A stretch of DNA of 54,003 nt from a bacterium. Lineage in GTDB: Bacteria > UBP6 > UBA1177 > JAKLFG01. Of this stretch, positions 42,698 to 51,241 are shown in pieces (the first letter of the stretch is position 1; every line of letters starts with the position of its first letter). The notes under the pieces are model-generated. The model saw only the letters and a list, made by a program, of their open reading frames with translations. It was not told the DNA's origin and searched no databases. The position numbers and the translations under genes were made by a program. The stretch covers positions 1-54,003 of the forward strand of contig JAKLFG010000011.1 in NCBI GenBank assembly GCA_022711315.1, read 5' to 3'.

Positions 42698-43314
42698 AGA
42701 AGCATCTGCTCCTCATCGCGCTCACCATTTTTTACATCGTCGGTATCGCGGGGCATCTTTTTGCCGAGACCCTGCCATTCTTCCTGTCGATAACGCCGCT
42801 CGTGCTCCTCGCCTTCACGATCATCATGCTCGTCCCGTCGGTGCGCGACGACAAAAAGATGCTCCTCTGGTTCCCTATCACCTACGCCGCCACCTTTGCG
42901 CTAGAAGCGGCGGGGGTCGCGACGGGACTCATCTTCGGCCCCTACCACTACGGCGCGACGCTCGGTCCCAAGTTCCTTGAAGTGCCCCTCATCATCGGGG
43001 CGAACTGGGTGATCGTCGTGCTCGGCGCGCTCCGGCTCTCGGAACGAGTGACGGCGCGACCACTCCTCTCGGCGCTCATCGTCGCCGCTCTCGCCACCGG
43101 CTTCGACTGGGTGATGGAGCCGGTCGCGATACGGCTCGACTACTGGACATGGCACACGGCGGGCATCCCGCTTCAGAACTACGCCGCATGGTTCATCACC
43201 GCCACGATAGCCGCCTATTTCTACCGCCTCTTCAAGATAAAGACCAAGACCATCCTCCCCGCGTGGTACTTCATCGTTCAGTTGGCGTTCTTCGCAGCGA
43301 TAAGGTGGTTCTAG
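42694..43314 (+). CDS. cruF: CruF-like carotenoid 1,2-hydratase (DUF422 family)
   Basis: This 206-aa polytopic protein has about six helices and conserved EAAGVATGLIFGPYHYG, PLIIGANWVIVV, DWVMEPVAIRLDYWTWH and NYAAWFITA motifs, the pattern of the CruF/COG2324 family. Members add water at the 1,2 double bond of acyclic carotenoid ends, as in myxol and bacterioruberin pathways. Together with a cyclase this suggests a monocyclic, hydroxylated carotenoid. It ends the operon and its stop overlaps that of the convergent LolD-like gene by 4 nt. Confidence 0.82.
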   Translation: MKKHLLLIALTIFYIVGIAGHLFAETLPFFLSITPLVLLAFTIIMLVPSVRDDKKMLLWFPITYAATFALEAAGVATGLIFGPYHYGATLGPKFLEVPLIIGANWVIVVLGALRLSERVTARPLLSALIVAALATGFDWVMEPVAIRLDYWTWHTAGIPLQNYAAWFITATIAAYFYRLFKIKTKTILPAWYFIVQLAFFAAIRWF

Positions 43315-43982
43315 ACGAGCCGTCCGTCGACGATCTCAACGATGCGGTCGCACTGTTTGGCGATGTCGGCGGCGTGGGTGACCACGCAGAAGGCGGTGCC
43401 GTCGCTTTTGTTGAGTTCGCGCATGAGGGCGAAGACCTCGCCGGAACTCACGCTGTCGAGGTTGCCGGTCGGCTCGTCGGCGAGAATGACCGCCGGCTTC
43501 ATGGCAAGCGCCCGGGCTATCGCGGCGCGTTGACGCTGGCCGCCCGATATCTCATCCGGCTTGTAGTTCAGCCGTTCGCCGAGCCCCACCCGTTTCAGCA
43601 GTGCGGCCGCCGCGTCACGCATGCCGGGGGTCTCGCGTCCCTTGTCGGCCATGAGCGGCATCATGACATTCTCGATGACGGTCAGCGCCGGGAGCAGGTG
43701 ATGGAACTGGAAGACGAACCCGAGCGTCCGGCCGCGCAGGGCCGTTATCGCCTCGTCGTCCATCCCGGCGGTGTCAACGCTGTTCACCGCAAGCGTACCG
43801 TTCGTCGGCCGGTCGAGCAGGCCCATGATATTGAGGAGCGTCGTCTTGCCCGACCCCGACTGCCCGGTGATGGCGAGGAAATCGCCGCGCGGAACGGCGA
43901 GGTCGATGCCGTGGAGCACCTCGGTCTTTATGCGGGTGCCGTAGGTCTTGGTGACGCCGCGCAGTTCGAGTATGGCGCTCAT
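43311..43982 (-). CDS. lolD: LolD-like ABC transporter ATPase
   Basis: This 223-aa ATPase has Walker A GQSGSGKTT, signature ISGGQRQRAAIARAL and Walker B AVILADEPTGNLD, plus the LolD-characteristic FQFHHLLPALTVIENVMMPL segment and GTAFCVVTHA. LolCDE-type machines release lipoproteins from the inner membrane for outer-membrane sorting. ATG 43982 overlaps the stop of the permease gene (ATGA). The operon also encodes a membrane-fusion protein, which classical LolCDE lacks, so a MacAB/DevBCA-like tripartite exporter is an alternative. Confidence 0.88.
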   Translation of the reverse strand: MSAILELRGVTKTYGTRIKTEVLHGIDLAVPRGDFLAITGQSGSGKTTLLNIMGLLDRPTNGTLAVNSVDTAGMDDEAITALRGRTLGFVFQFHHLLPALTVIENVMMPLMADKGRETPGMRDAAAALLKRVGLGERLNYKPDEISGGQRQRAAIARALAMKPAVILADEPTGNLDSVSSGEVFALMRELNKSDGTAFCVVTHAADIAKQCDRIVEIVDGRLV

Positions 43983-45193
43983 CAGTGCACCACCTGCGCG
44001 GGGTCTATCCGCGCCGCCTGCCGCGCCGGGAGCGACGCCGCGATGATGCCGACCAGCGTCGCGATAATTATGAATACGACATATTCGGAAAGTTCGTAAC
44101 TTATCGGGAATAGCGGCGTGCCGTCGGGGTTCTTCGCCGAATCGCGGAAGAACATCGCAAGCCCGGTCCCGATGAAACAGCCGACGGTCGAACCGAGCAG
44201 TCCCACCACCGCCCCCTGTATGAGGAATATCCGCGTGACGACCGACCGTTTCGTACCGAAGGCGCGCAGGATGCCGATCTCGGCCCGTTTCTGCACGACC
44301 GACACCACCAGCACGCTCGCGATGCCGAGCGCCACCGCCACCATCACGAAGAACTGGATGAGGTAACTGGAACTCGACTGCGAGCGGAGCGCGATGAGCA
44401 GTTGTGAATTCTGCTCCATCCACGATATCGTCTCGATGCCGGTCTCCTTCTCGAGCCGCCGCGCGACCCGTTCGGCCTCGAATATCTCGCCGACCCGCGT
44501 ATCGATCTGATTGATGTCGCCCGGCGCCTCCAAGAGCGCCTGCGCCTGACGGAGCGAAACGAACACCTGATTCTCGTTGACCGAGCGGTTGCCGAGGTCG
44601 AACACCGCGCTGATAAGGAAATTGAACGCGCCGCCGCGCGTCTGGAGCGCCACGCGGTCGCCCACCGTCACGCCGAGGTCGTCGGCGAGGTCCTTGCCCA
44701 CGAATATCTCATCGCCCACGAGATCGTAGCGCCCCGCGACGACGCTTTTCGCGAGCGGCACGATGGTGGTGAAACTCTCCGGATCGATGCCGCTCACCCC
44801 CACCGGGCGGGTCACATCGCCGCGCCGCAGAAGCGCCGCGCCGGTCAGCCGCGGGGCCGCCGCGACGATACCGGAAGAGGCGGCGATCGCTTCGAGCCGC
44901 CGCGGCCAGTCGGCGATCATCTGCGGCCGGTCGAACCCGCGCTCGACCCGCGCCATGACCGCCGTATCACCGCCCGCCTCGGCGAGCGGTCGCGGTTTTT
45001 CCTTGTTCGCGTTGAGGATGATATGCGCCTGACTGCCGAGCGTCCGATCGACGAGCGACCGCTGAAGCCCCGAAATGAGCCCGTAGAGAAAGACCATCAC
45101 CGCCACGCCGATGGCGCAGGCGCTCATGATGAAGAGCGTTTGCCGCTTCTCGTCCAGCAGATACTTGAACGCGATGAATACCGAGAACGGCAC
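43982..45193 (-). CDS. FtsX/LolC-E-type ABC permease
   Basis: This 403-aa protein has four helices: one N-terminal helix (about 20-42), a large periplasmic domain (about 45-270) and three C-terminal helices with the FtsX signature (ALGIASVLVVSVVQKRAEIGILRAFG). Size and topology match LolC/LolE more than MacB. The start is GTG 45193, behind GGGAGG and overlapping the stop of the membrane-fusion gene by 1 nt. Only one permease gene is present, implying a homodimer with LolD. Confidence 0.87.
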   Translation of the reverse strand: MPFSVFIAFKYLLDEKRQTLFIMSACAIGVAVMVFLYGLISGLQRSLVDRTLGSQAHIILNANKEKPRPLAEAGGDTAVMARVERGFDRPQMIADWPRRLEAIAASSGIVAAAPRLTGAALLRRGDVTRPVGVSGIDPESFTTIVPLAKSVVAGRYDLVGDEIFVGKDLADDLGVTVGDRVALQTRGGAFNFLISAVFDLGNRSVNENQVFVSLRQAQALLEAPGDINQIDTRVGEIFEAERVARRLEKETGIETISWMEQNSQLLIALRSQSSSSYLIQFFVMVAVALGIASVLVVSVVQKRAEIGILRAFGTKRSVVTRIFLIQGAVVGLLGSTVGCFIGTGLAMFFRDSAKNPDGTPLFPISYELSEYVVFIIIATLVGIIAASLPARQAARIDPAQVVH

Positions 45194-46395
45194 TAACAGC
45201 CTCCCTGTTCGGCGGGTGTCGCCTTGGTCCCCTCGACCGGCGGGTTCTTGTCGCCCGGGATGACCACGAGATCGCCCGGGTTCACCCCCTCCACGATGCG
45301 GACCTTGCCGTTCTCCTTTTCGGCGGCGATGACCGGACGCTTCTCGACGCGGCCGTCGTGCAGGACCAGCACGGCCTGTTCCTTACCCTCGCCGACGATC
45401 GCGGCGGCGGGAACGAGCAGGGCCGAGGCTATCTTCTCCACATCGAGATCTATCGAGACGGTCATATCGGCGCGCAGGTAGTCGGGCTTTTCGGCGACCG
45501 ACAATTTCACGCGGACCGTGCCGCGCTGCGGATCGACGGTGCGCGCTATCTGGTAGACCGTAGCGTCGAAGCGACGGTCGGGGAACGATTCGGTCGACAC
45601 GAGCGCATGCTGTCCCTCGAAGACCATGCCGAGGTTGCGCTCCTCGACATCGGCGGCGAGATAGCACTCTTTGGCCGCCGCAATGACCATGAGCGTCTGC
45701 CCCGGCTGGGCGACCGCCCCCGGCTCCACGGTCCGCGACAGCACCGTCGCATCGAACGAGGCGTAGATCCGGGCGTCGACAAGCCGCTGGCGGGCGAGAT
45801 CGCGGCTTGCCATCGCCTGTTCAAGCGACGCCTTGGCGAGGTTGTAGTCATTGCCCCCCTTCGCGATGGAGCGTTCGCGGGTCGCGGCGATGTCGAACTG
45901 GCTTTTGGCCGTCTTGACCGCGAGTTCTGACCGCTGAAGTTCGCTCTGCGAGAGCGCCTGTTTGTCGAACAGTTGCTTATCGCGTTCGAAGTTCTTCTGC
46001 GCGTCGGACAGTTTGTTCTTCGCGTCGTTGAGCGATTCTTCGGCCACCCGCGCCTCGGTCCCGCCGATCTTTTCCAGATTGGCCCGCGCCTGCATCACCG
46101 CCGCCTCGGCCACCTTGAGGTTCGCCTGCAGTTCCTTCTCGTCGAGCGCGATGAGGAGCGACCCTTTCGCCACCGTCTCGTTCTCCTGCGCCGTCACCTC
46201 CTTCACCCGTCCCGGGAAGGTGGTCGCGACATTGATGGTGGCCTGTGGCGTCACCCGCCCCATGACGACGAGCCGCCGGTTGAGGTCCTTCGTCTCGACG
46301 CGGCAGACCGCGACGGTCGCGGGACGCGACGCGAGGTACCAGATGCCGCCGATGACGGCGAGCGCAACGATCGCGACAACTATCTTCTTTTTCAT
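45193..46395 (-). CDS. HlyD/MacA-family periplasmic adaptor (membrane-fusion protein)
   Basis: This 400-aa protein has an N-terminal membrane anchor (residues 5-18), a lipoyl-like half (TFPGRVKEVTAQENETVAKGSLL), a long helical hairpin (about 80-185) and the second lipoyl and beta-barrel half (DATVLSRTVEPGAVAQPGQTL), ending in a short Cys tail. It would bridge the permease to an outer-membrane channel. No TolC-like gene is adjacent. GGAGACC precedes ATG 46395, and a promoter is visible upstream. Confidence 0.87.
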   Translation of the reverse strand: MKKKIVVAIVALAVIGGIWYLASRPATVAVCRVETKDLNRRLVVMGRVTPQATINVATTFPGRVKEVTAQENETVAKGSLLIALDEKELQANLKVAEAAVMQARANLEKIGGTEARVAEESLNDAKNKLSDAQKNFERDKQLFDKQALSQSELQRSELAVKTAKSQFDIAATRERSIAKGGNDYNLAKASLEQAMASRDLARQRLVDARIYASFDATVLSRTVEPGAVAQPGQTLMVIAAAKECYLAADVEERNLGMVFEGQHALVSTESFPDRRFDATVYQIARTVDPQRGTVRVKLSVAEKPDYLRADMTVSIDLDVEKIASALLVPAAAIVGEGKEQAVLVLHDGRVEKRPVIAAEKENGKVRIVEGVNPGDLVVIPGDKNPPVEGTKATPAEQGGC

Positions 46396-46421
46396 GAGGG
46401 TCTCCGTACCGGTTCGAACGG

Positions 46422-46449
46422 ATAGTAGAAAAAACAGGGAAAGAGTCAA
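46422..46449 (-). promoter_or_regulatory. promoter of the adaptor-permease-ATPase operon
   Basis: Minus-strand TTGACT (46449-46444), 16 nt, TACTAT (46427-46422), about 27 nt before ATG 46395. The rest of the 46396-46521 gap is AT-rich without other features. Confidence 0.5.
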
Positions 46450-46521
46450 TGAAAAGGGTCAATATAACCTCGAACATACCTCAACCTGCCTTCTCCTTAA
46501 AAAATGAGAAGGTCTCGGGTT

Positions 46522-46947
46522 TCAGTACACTATTTTGATAAAAAGCGTGCGTCCCTTGCCGTCATGAGTGAACTTCGCCTCGTCGAAGTTCGGGGCGCGG
46601 AAGAACTTAGTGATGTTGTTCGACACCGCGATCCCCTCCTTCGGGATGCCGAAGGCACCGGTGTCGACCACCGCATTGCCGTTCTCGTCGTGGAGGACCG
46701 CGATGGCGTAGGTCCCGGCGGGCAGGTTCTCGAAAGCGACGCTCATGGTGGCGGCGGTCACCTTGACGCTCCGCGAGCCGCGCGCCTTCTTGTAGTCACC
46801 GGGGAAGCCGTCGGGCTTATCGAACAGCGTCACGAGCAGGTCGCCCGTCACCTTGAGCCCCGACACCGACACCGTGACGCCGCCCGGCTCCTGCGCCGTC
46901 AGATGGACCGCACACAGAAGAGCGAAAAGTAAACACAAGCGACGCAT
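46522..46947 (-). CDS. DUF2141-family secreted protein
   Basis: This 141-aa protein has a signal peptide (to about residue 19, ending TAQE) and a compact beta-sandwich with the DUF2141 hallmarks: VTVSVSGLKV, FENLPAGTYAIAVLHDENGNAVVDTGAFGIPKEG and a terminal region rich in aromatic residues. The family is widespread in carotenoid- and envelope-associated contexts, but its function is unknown. It follows the second paralogous lipoprotein gene by 8 nt and is the last gene of that operon. Confidence 0.82.
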   Translation of the reverse strand: MRRLCLLFALLCAVHLTAQEPGGVTVSVSGLKVTGDLLVTLFDKPDGFPGDYKKARGSRSVKVTAATMSVAFENLPAGTYAIAVLHDENGNAVVDTGAFGIPKEGIAVSNNITKFFRAPNFDEAKFTHDGKGRTLFIKIVY

Positions 46948-46955
46948 GAGACCTC

Positions 46956-49109
46956 CTATTCCCGCTCACCGTAGTCGTAACATTCGCCGTCGCCGCCGCC
47001 GAACTCGTCTTTGACCGGCGTGGGGTTCTTCACCCAAGTTTCATAGGCGGCGTAATCCCATATAGCAACATTATGGCAATGGCTCGAACGGAACCGACAT
47101 ATCTTCGTGTGGGTCGTCGGGACATCGTGGACGACCGCGTCACCCGACCAACCCGGGGTCGAGGGAACAAGGGCGCCGTCCCAGGTGAAGGTGCCGATGA
47201 CGATCCACTCGTAGGGACGGATAACGAACTCGGTCCGGCTCAGCGATTTATCGTCCTGCGTGCCGGCCCGCGGCGCCACCTTGCCGTCCACGAATATCTC
47301 GACCTTCGCGTGGACATTGTAGTTCTTTCCGCCGGACTCACAAATCGAAGGATCATTATTTTTGAGATCCCAACATGTGTTGTAATTCACGATCACCAGA
47401 TATTCGTCATCGAATGGGGTCACATCAGGAATACCATCCCCAGTTTCCTTACCGTTGACCACGGGACCACCTCGGGAATCATAGAGGGGGCCGAAGTTTA
47501 TTGTTTCGGGGCTCGTGTAGGCAACACCGCCCCATGTGTTATCAATGTCGTAGAAAGCATGCCAAGCAAGTGTTTGTGTCTGGGAAACAGCTTCGCCATC
47601 CTCGCACTCGTTGCAAGAGGTATATATAGGACCGCACGGTTCGAGTTCGCTACAGCCGCCTTCTCCAAGATACATCTTTCCTTCTTCACAACCGCCGGGG
47701 TCGGAGAAATGGCAATCATCATGAGTCGGTGAGCCAAAGTCGACCGTGGGAGGGTTCCACAGTGTACATAAAAGACCGTCTCTACCCACTTCAATTCCAC
47801 AAGAATTCATTCCTTTCCTTTTAACCAAATGAAGATCGAGGTCAACCTGGGTTACCTCTTGGCTATCGAGCGGCTGGTTCTCCTTCGACCCCTCTTTCCA
47901 GGTCAACTGCACCATGACGCGGGCCGCCGGGATGATGTTGGGGGCGTCTATTTTCTCGGTGACATCGCTCTCCAACGGGGTCTGCTTGTCTATGGTGATC
48001 GCCTGTATGCTGACCTTGTAGTATTTGCCTTCGGGCGTCGGGGTGATCATGTAGCCCTTGAACGAGGCGATCGTCGGATCGAGTTCGCCGCAGGCCTCGT
48101 ACCAGTTACCTTCGCCGCCGAGCGGGATATTGCCGAGTTCGATACGGGTCTCGGGAGTGAGCGGCGTCGGCGTCTCTACCATTTCCCAGCGATACTTGAG
48201 GCAGTACCGATCCTCCCAGTTCGCGGCACAACATTGGTTGCGAAAATCGTTCGCCGTAATGGTGTCGGGGCCGGAGACGGTGTCGGATATGATCTTGTTG
48301 CAGGTCGCCTCGTCGGCGCCCTCTTTCCGCGGACAGGAAAGGCTGACATCCATGTTGACCCGGTCCTTGATGACGCGGTGGTCCTTGTAGCCGGTGATCG
48401 GGTTCCAATATCTCAGACCGATGATCGGCTTGGGGGGCGCCTCGGGATAGCGATAGATGGGGATACGGAACGAATTGCCTTGCGTACAACTGGCGCTTTC
48501 GATCGGATTCGCATAATCGTTCACGCACAATTCGACATGATAGGTCCCATCGCTTTTGAGTTTGTCGGCGGTCAACGCCGCATACTGCGCTGGGGTCAAT
48601 CCACGGTAAGTCACTCGGATGGTCAGTGCGGTGTTGTGCTCCGTGGTATCGAACCCCTTCTTGCATTTCCCCTCCGCGTCAAGAGGACACAGTGGTGCGA
48701 CGATAGCGGTCCCGTCGGGATAACGGTTCTCAAAATGATTCCCATCGACAGGCATAAACCCCGTGACCACCGTACCGCGCTCATCACTGACCTTTGATCG
48801 TTCTACTGAAAAAAGGGCTGAACGAAGCGCATCCGACAACACCGTGCCGTCCGGAGAAAGGAAGTTGATGGTATAAAGGCGAAGAGCCGTTCCTCCCCCG
48901 GTGTTTCGGATCACAAAATCCTGTTGCATGAAAGGGAGGTTGGTGCCATCCTTCGCCGTGTAGTGACCATCGGCCGTCGCCTCGCTTACCGCCGGCCCCA
49001 CATGCCAACTGGCCGGCTCCGCTAGGGTCAGGGGAGGGGCTACCGCCTCCCGACAGGCGCACAGACAGAAAAACGCGGCGGACACCACGATCATACGGAA
49101 GTTCTTCAT
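46956..49109 (-). CDS. large lipoprotein, paralogue of the adjacent lipoprotein in its C-terminal half
   Basis: This 717-aa protein has signal and lipobox ending FFCLCAC. The N-terminal half (about 25-395) is a unique region with many cysteines. From about residue 400 (VMVQLTWKEG) to the end it parallels the neighbouring lipoprotein at 49122, including DLDLHLVKRKGM, THDDCHF, FDDEYLVIVNYN, AKVEIFVDGKVAPRAGTQ and the identical ending GDGECYDYGERE. An insertion of about 60 residues (GCEEGKMYLGEG...) is found only here. No enzymatic motif is recognised. Base composition dips in parts (about 47330-47830 and 48440-48960), hinting at mosaic origin. Confidence 0.75.
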   Translation of the reverse strand: MKNFRMIVVSAAFFCLCACREAVAPPLTLAEPASWHVGPAVSEATADGHYTAKDGTNLPFMQQDFVIRNTGGGTALRLYTINFLSPDGTVLSDALRSALFSVERSKVSDERGTVVTGFMPVDGNHFENRYPDGTAIVAPLCPLDAEGKCKKGFDTTEHNTALTIRVTYRGLTPAQYAALTADKLKSDGTYHVELCVNDYANPIESASCTQGNSFRIPIYRYPEAPPKPIIGLRYWNPITGYKDHRVIKDRVNMDVSLSCPRKEGADEATCNKIISDTVSGPDTITANDFRNQCCAANWEDRYCLKYRWEMVETPTPLTPETRIELGNIPLGGEGNWYEACGELDPTIASFKGYMITPTPEGKYYKVSIQAITIDKQTPLESDVTEKIDAPNIIPAARVMVQLTWKEGSKENQPLDSQEVTQVDLDLHLVKRKGMNSCGIEVGRDGLLCTLWNPPTVDFGSPTHDDCHFSDPGGCEEGKMYLGEGGCSELEPCGPIYTSCNECEDGEAVSQTQTLAWHAFYDIDNTWGGVAYTSPETINFGPLYDSRGGPVVNGKETGDGIPDVTPFDDEYLVIVNYNTCWDLKNNDPSICESGGKNYNVHAKVEIFVDGKVAPRAGTQDDKSLSRTEFVIRPYEWIVIGTFTWDGALVPSTPGWSGDAVVHDVPTTHTKICRFRSSHCHNVAIWDYAAYETWVKNPTPVKDEFGGGDGECYDYGERE

Positions 49110-49121
49110 CGCGTCTTTCCG

Positions 49122-50174
49122 TTATTCCCGCTCACCGTAGTCGTAACATTCACCGTCGCCGCTGGCGAAAAAGTCTTGCGGAACATCCGGCGCGGTCACC
49201 CACTCTTCATAAGCGGTCACATCCCATATCGGGAGATCATAACAGCGGTTCGGGTTGAACCGACAGACCTTTTCATGACTTACGGGAACATCGCGGACGA
49301 TCGCGTCGCCCGGCCATCCGGAAATGGCCGATACGAGAGGACGGTCCCAGGTGAAGGTACCGATGACGATCCATTCGTCGGGACGGATGACGAACTCGGT
49401 CCGGCTCAGCGACTTATCATCCTGCGTGCCGGCCCGCGGCGCCAATGCATCGTCCACGAATATCTCGACCTTCGCGTGGACATTGTAGTAGGCGCTCCCT
49501 TCCTGACATCTCTCCTGCGGCCCGTCCCACGGTTCCGTCAGGTCCTGACAGTTGTTGTAGTTCACCACTATCATGTACTCGTCATTGAAAGGGGTCACAT
49601 CGGGGAATCCGTCCTTCGGCTCTTCGTCGGCTATCGGACCGAGGATTATCACCTCAGGATCCAAATAATTGTCGCCGCCCCAGCGGTTGTCGATGACAAA
49701 TGCCGCGTGCCACGCGATGGTCATGCACTCGTTCTCGCAACCGTTACAAACATAGAGGCCGTTCTCCCCCATATCCTGCCAATGACAGTCATCGTGGGTC
49801 CGGGTATCAAGGACTATCGCGCCGGGAGAAGCCATCACCGTGCACATACGACCGTCGGCATCGACCTCGTTCCCGCAGGCATCCATCCCTTTTCTCTTGA
49901 TGAGATGCAGGTCGAGATCGACCGCGACGCCCTCCGGCTTGTCGAGGTCGGCGCGAGTCTTCAGCCCCTCCTTCCATGTCAACTGCACCATGACACGGGC
50001 CGGCGGCACCTTGACGACATCCTCATCGACAACGATGGCCGCATCCTCTTCCTCTTCCGCGTCCGGCCCCGCATCAAACCCGATATCGCTTTCGGCATCG
50101 GTCGGCGTCTCGATCGTGTTCCCGCAAGAGAGGCACCACAGTAAGACCGCGAAAGGTATGAACACCTGTTTCAA
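49122..50174 (-). CDS. lipoprotein with acidic tether, paralogue of the downstream lipoprotein
   Basis: This 350-aa protein probably starts at TTG 50174, behind GGAAGGGAG, because that gives a compact signal with lipobox LLWCLSC; a longer upstream ATG frame would precede the promoter. An Asp/Glu-rich tether (about 25-55) leads into a domain beginning ARVMVQLTWKEG shared with the C-terminal half of the 46956 gene. WHAAFVIDNRWGGDNY and the cysteine pairs suggest an extracellular beta domain. It heads a three-gene operon (12 and 8 nt spacing). I do not recognise a named family. Confidence 0.75.
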   Translation of the reverse strand: MKQVFIPFAVLLWCLSCGNTIETPTDAESDIGFDAGPDAEEEEDAAIVVDEDVVKVPPARVMVQLTWKEGLKTRADLDKPEGVAVDLDLHLIKRKGMDACGNEVDADGRMCTVMASPGAIVLDTRTHDDCHWQDMGENGLYVCNGCENECMTIAWHAAFVIDNRWGGDNYLDPEVIILGPIADEEPKDGFPDVTPFNDEYMIVVNYNNCQDLTEPWDGPQERCQEGSAYYNVHAKVEIFVDDALAPRAGTQDDKSLSRTEFVIRPDEWIVIGTFTWDRPLVSAISGWPGDAIVRDVPVSHEKVCRFNPNRCYDLPIWDVTAYEEWVTAPDVPQDFFASGDGECYDYGERE

Positions 50175-50202
50175 GAAAACCGCTCCCTTCCTGATACGGT
50201 AA

Positions 50203-50231
50203 AATCTACCGCAACTCGAAAAACAAGTCAA
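50203..50231 (-). promoter_or_regulatory. promoter of the paralogous lipoprotein operon
   Basis: Minus-strand TTGACT (50231-50226), 17 nt, TAGATT (50208-50203). The predicted start near 50196 supports the TTG start codon at 50174 over the earlier ATG. Confidence 0.55.
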
Positions 50232-50255
50232 CCGCTTTCTTTCATTAAATTTATG

Positions 50256-50283
50256 TTGCCAAAACGGTCCCCTCGTCTATACT
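50256..50283 (+). promoter_or_regulatory. promoter of folE2
   Basis: TTGCCA (50256-50261), 16 nt, TATACT (50278-50283), about 27 nt before the ATG at 50311. It is divergent from the minus-strand promoter at 50203-50231. No zinc-responsive (Zur) operator is recognisable by eye. Confidence 0.6.
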
Positions 50284-50310
50284 GCGCCCCGCAACCGACG
50301 GAGGCTTTCG

Positions 50311-51150
50311 ATGAAGGACATTCAGAATGAGCGCGACGAGCGCGGACTGCCGGTCGACATGGTCGGCGTCTCGGCGATCCGCTACCCTATAACGGTCAAG
50401 GATAAACTGCGCGGCATGCAGGAGACGGTCGCGGCGGTATCGATGAGCGTCGAACTGCTCCCCGAGTTCAAGGGGACCCACATGAGCCGCTTCGTCGAGA
50501 TACTCAATCGCTACCGCGGCGAGATAACGATGGGCAACATCCGCGACATACTCAAGGAGACCCGCGAGAGTCTCGGGTCGCCCAAGGCGATGATGTCGCT
50601 CGAGTTCCCCTACTTCATCGAAAAGAAATCGCCCGTTTCCGAGGCGCGGTCGCTCTTCCCGGTCGATGTCCTGTTCGACGGCTACGGCGACGGGAACGGC
50701 ACCAGTTTCATCCTCGGCGTCCGCGTACCGGTGACCACCCTCTGCCCCTGTTCGCAGGAGATCAGCGAATTCGGCGCGCACAACCAGCGCTCCTATGTCA
50801 CCGCCTACCTCTCGTTCGACCACGTCATCTGGCTCGAGGACATCGTGGACCGGCTCGAGGACTGCGCGAGTTCGGAGATATACCCGCTCCTCAAGCGGCC
50901 CGACGAGAAGTATGTCACCGAAAAGGCATTCACGCGGCCCCGCTTCGCCGAGGACATCGTGCGCGGCGCGGCGGAGTTGCTTCTCGCCGAGCCCCATATC
51001 CACTGGTTCATGACCGAGGCGACCCATCTCGAGAGCATCCACACCCACAACGCCTACGCCCGCATCGAGAGGTTCCGCGACCAGAAACCGCTTCTCGCGG
51101 CTCATCTACAGGTGTTCAAGGGTTTCAGGCAGAGAACGGGGACCTATTAG
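50311..51150 (+). CDS. folE2: GTP cyclohydrolase I type IB
   Basis: This 279-aa enzyme converts GTP to dihydroneopterin triphosphate for folate and queuosine/7-deazapurine pathways. FolE2 motifs are present: GMQETVAAVSMSVEL, MSRFVEIL, TTLCPCSQEISEFGAHNQRS with metal-ligand cysteine, and ESIHTHNAYAR. Type IB enzymes can work with metals other than zinc. CGGAGG precedes the ATG. It is monocistronic, between two lipoprotein loci, with no other pterin genes nearby. Confidence 0.95.
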   Translation: MKDIQNERDERGLPVDMVGVSAIRYPITVKDKLRGMQETVAAVSMSVELLPEFKGTHMSRFVEILNRYRGEITMGNIRDILKETRESLGSPKAMMSLEFPYFIEKKSPVSEARSLFPVDVLFDGYGDGNGTSFILGVRVPVTTLCPCSQEISEFGAHNQRSYVTAYLSFDHVIWLEDIVDRLEDCASSEIYPLLKRPDEKYVTEKAFTRPRFAEDIVRGAAELLLAEPHIHWFMTEATHLESIHTHNAYARIERFRDQKPLLAAHLQVFKGFRQRTGTY

Positions 51151-51171
51151 TCTAAACCTTTCTCGAAAAAC

Positions 51172-51200
51172 TTTACGCGACGGGAACATTCACCTATCAT
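51172..51200 (+). promoter_or_regulatory. promoter of the SBBP lipoprotein
   Basis: TTTACG (51172-51177), 17 nt, TATCAT (51195-51200), about 41 nt before ATG 51242. Confidence 0.5.
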
Positions 51201-51241
51201 CGGACCGGTTTTCAGACATTATACGCTAATTCGGAGGCCTC

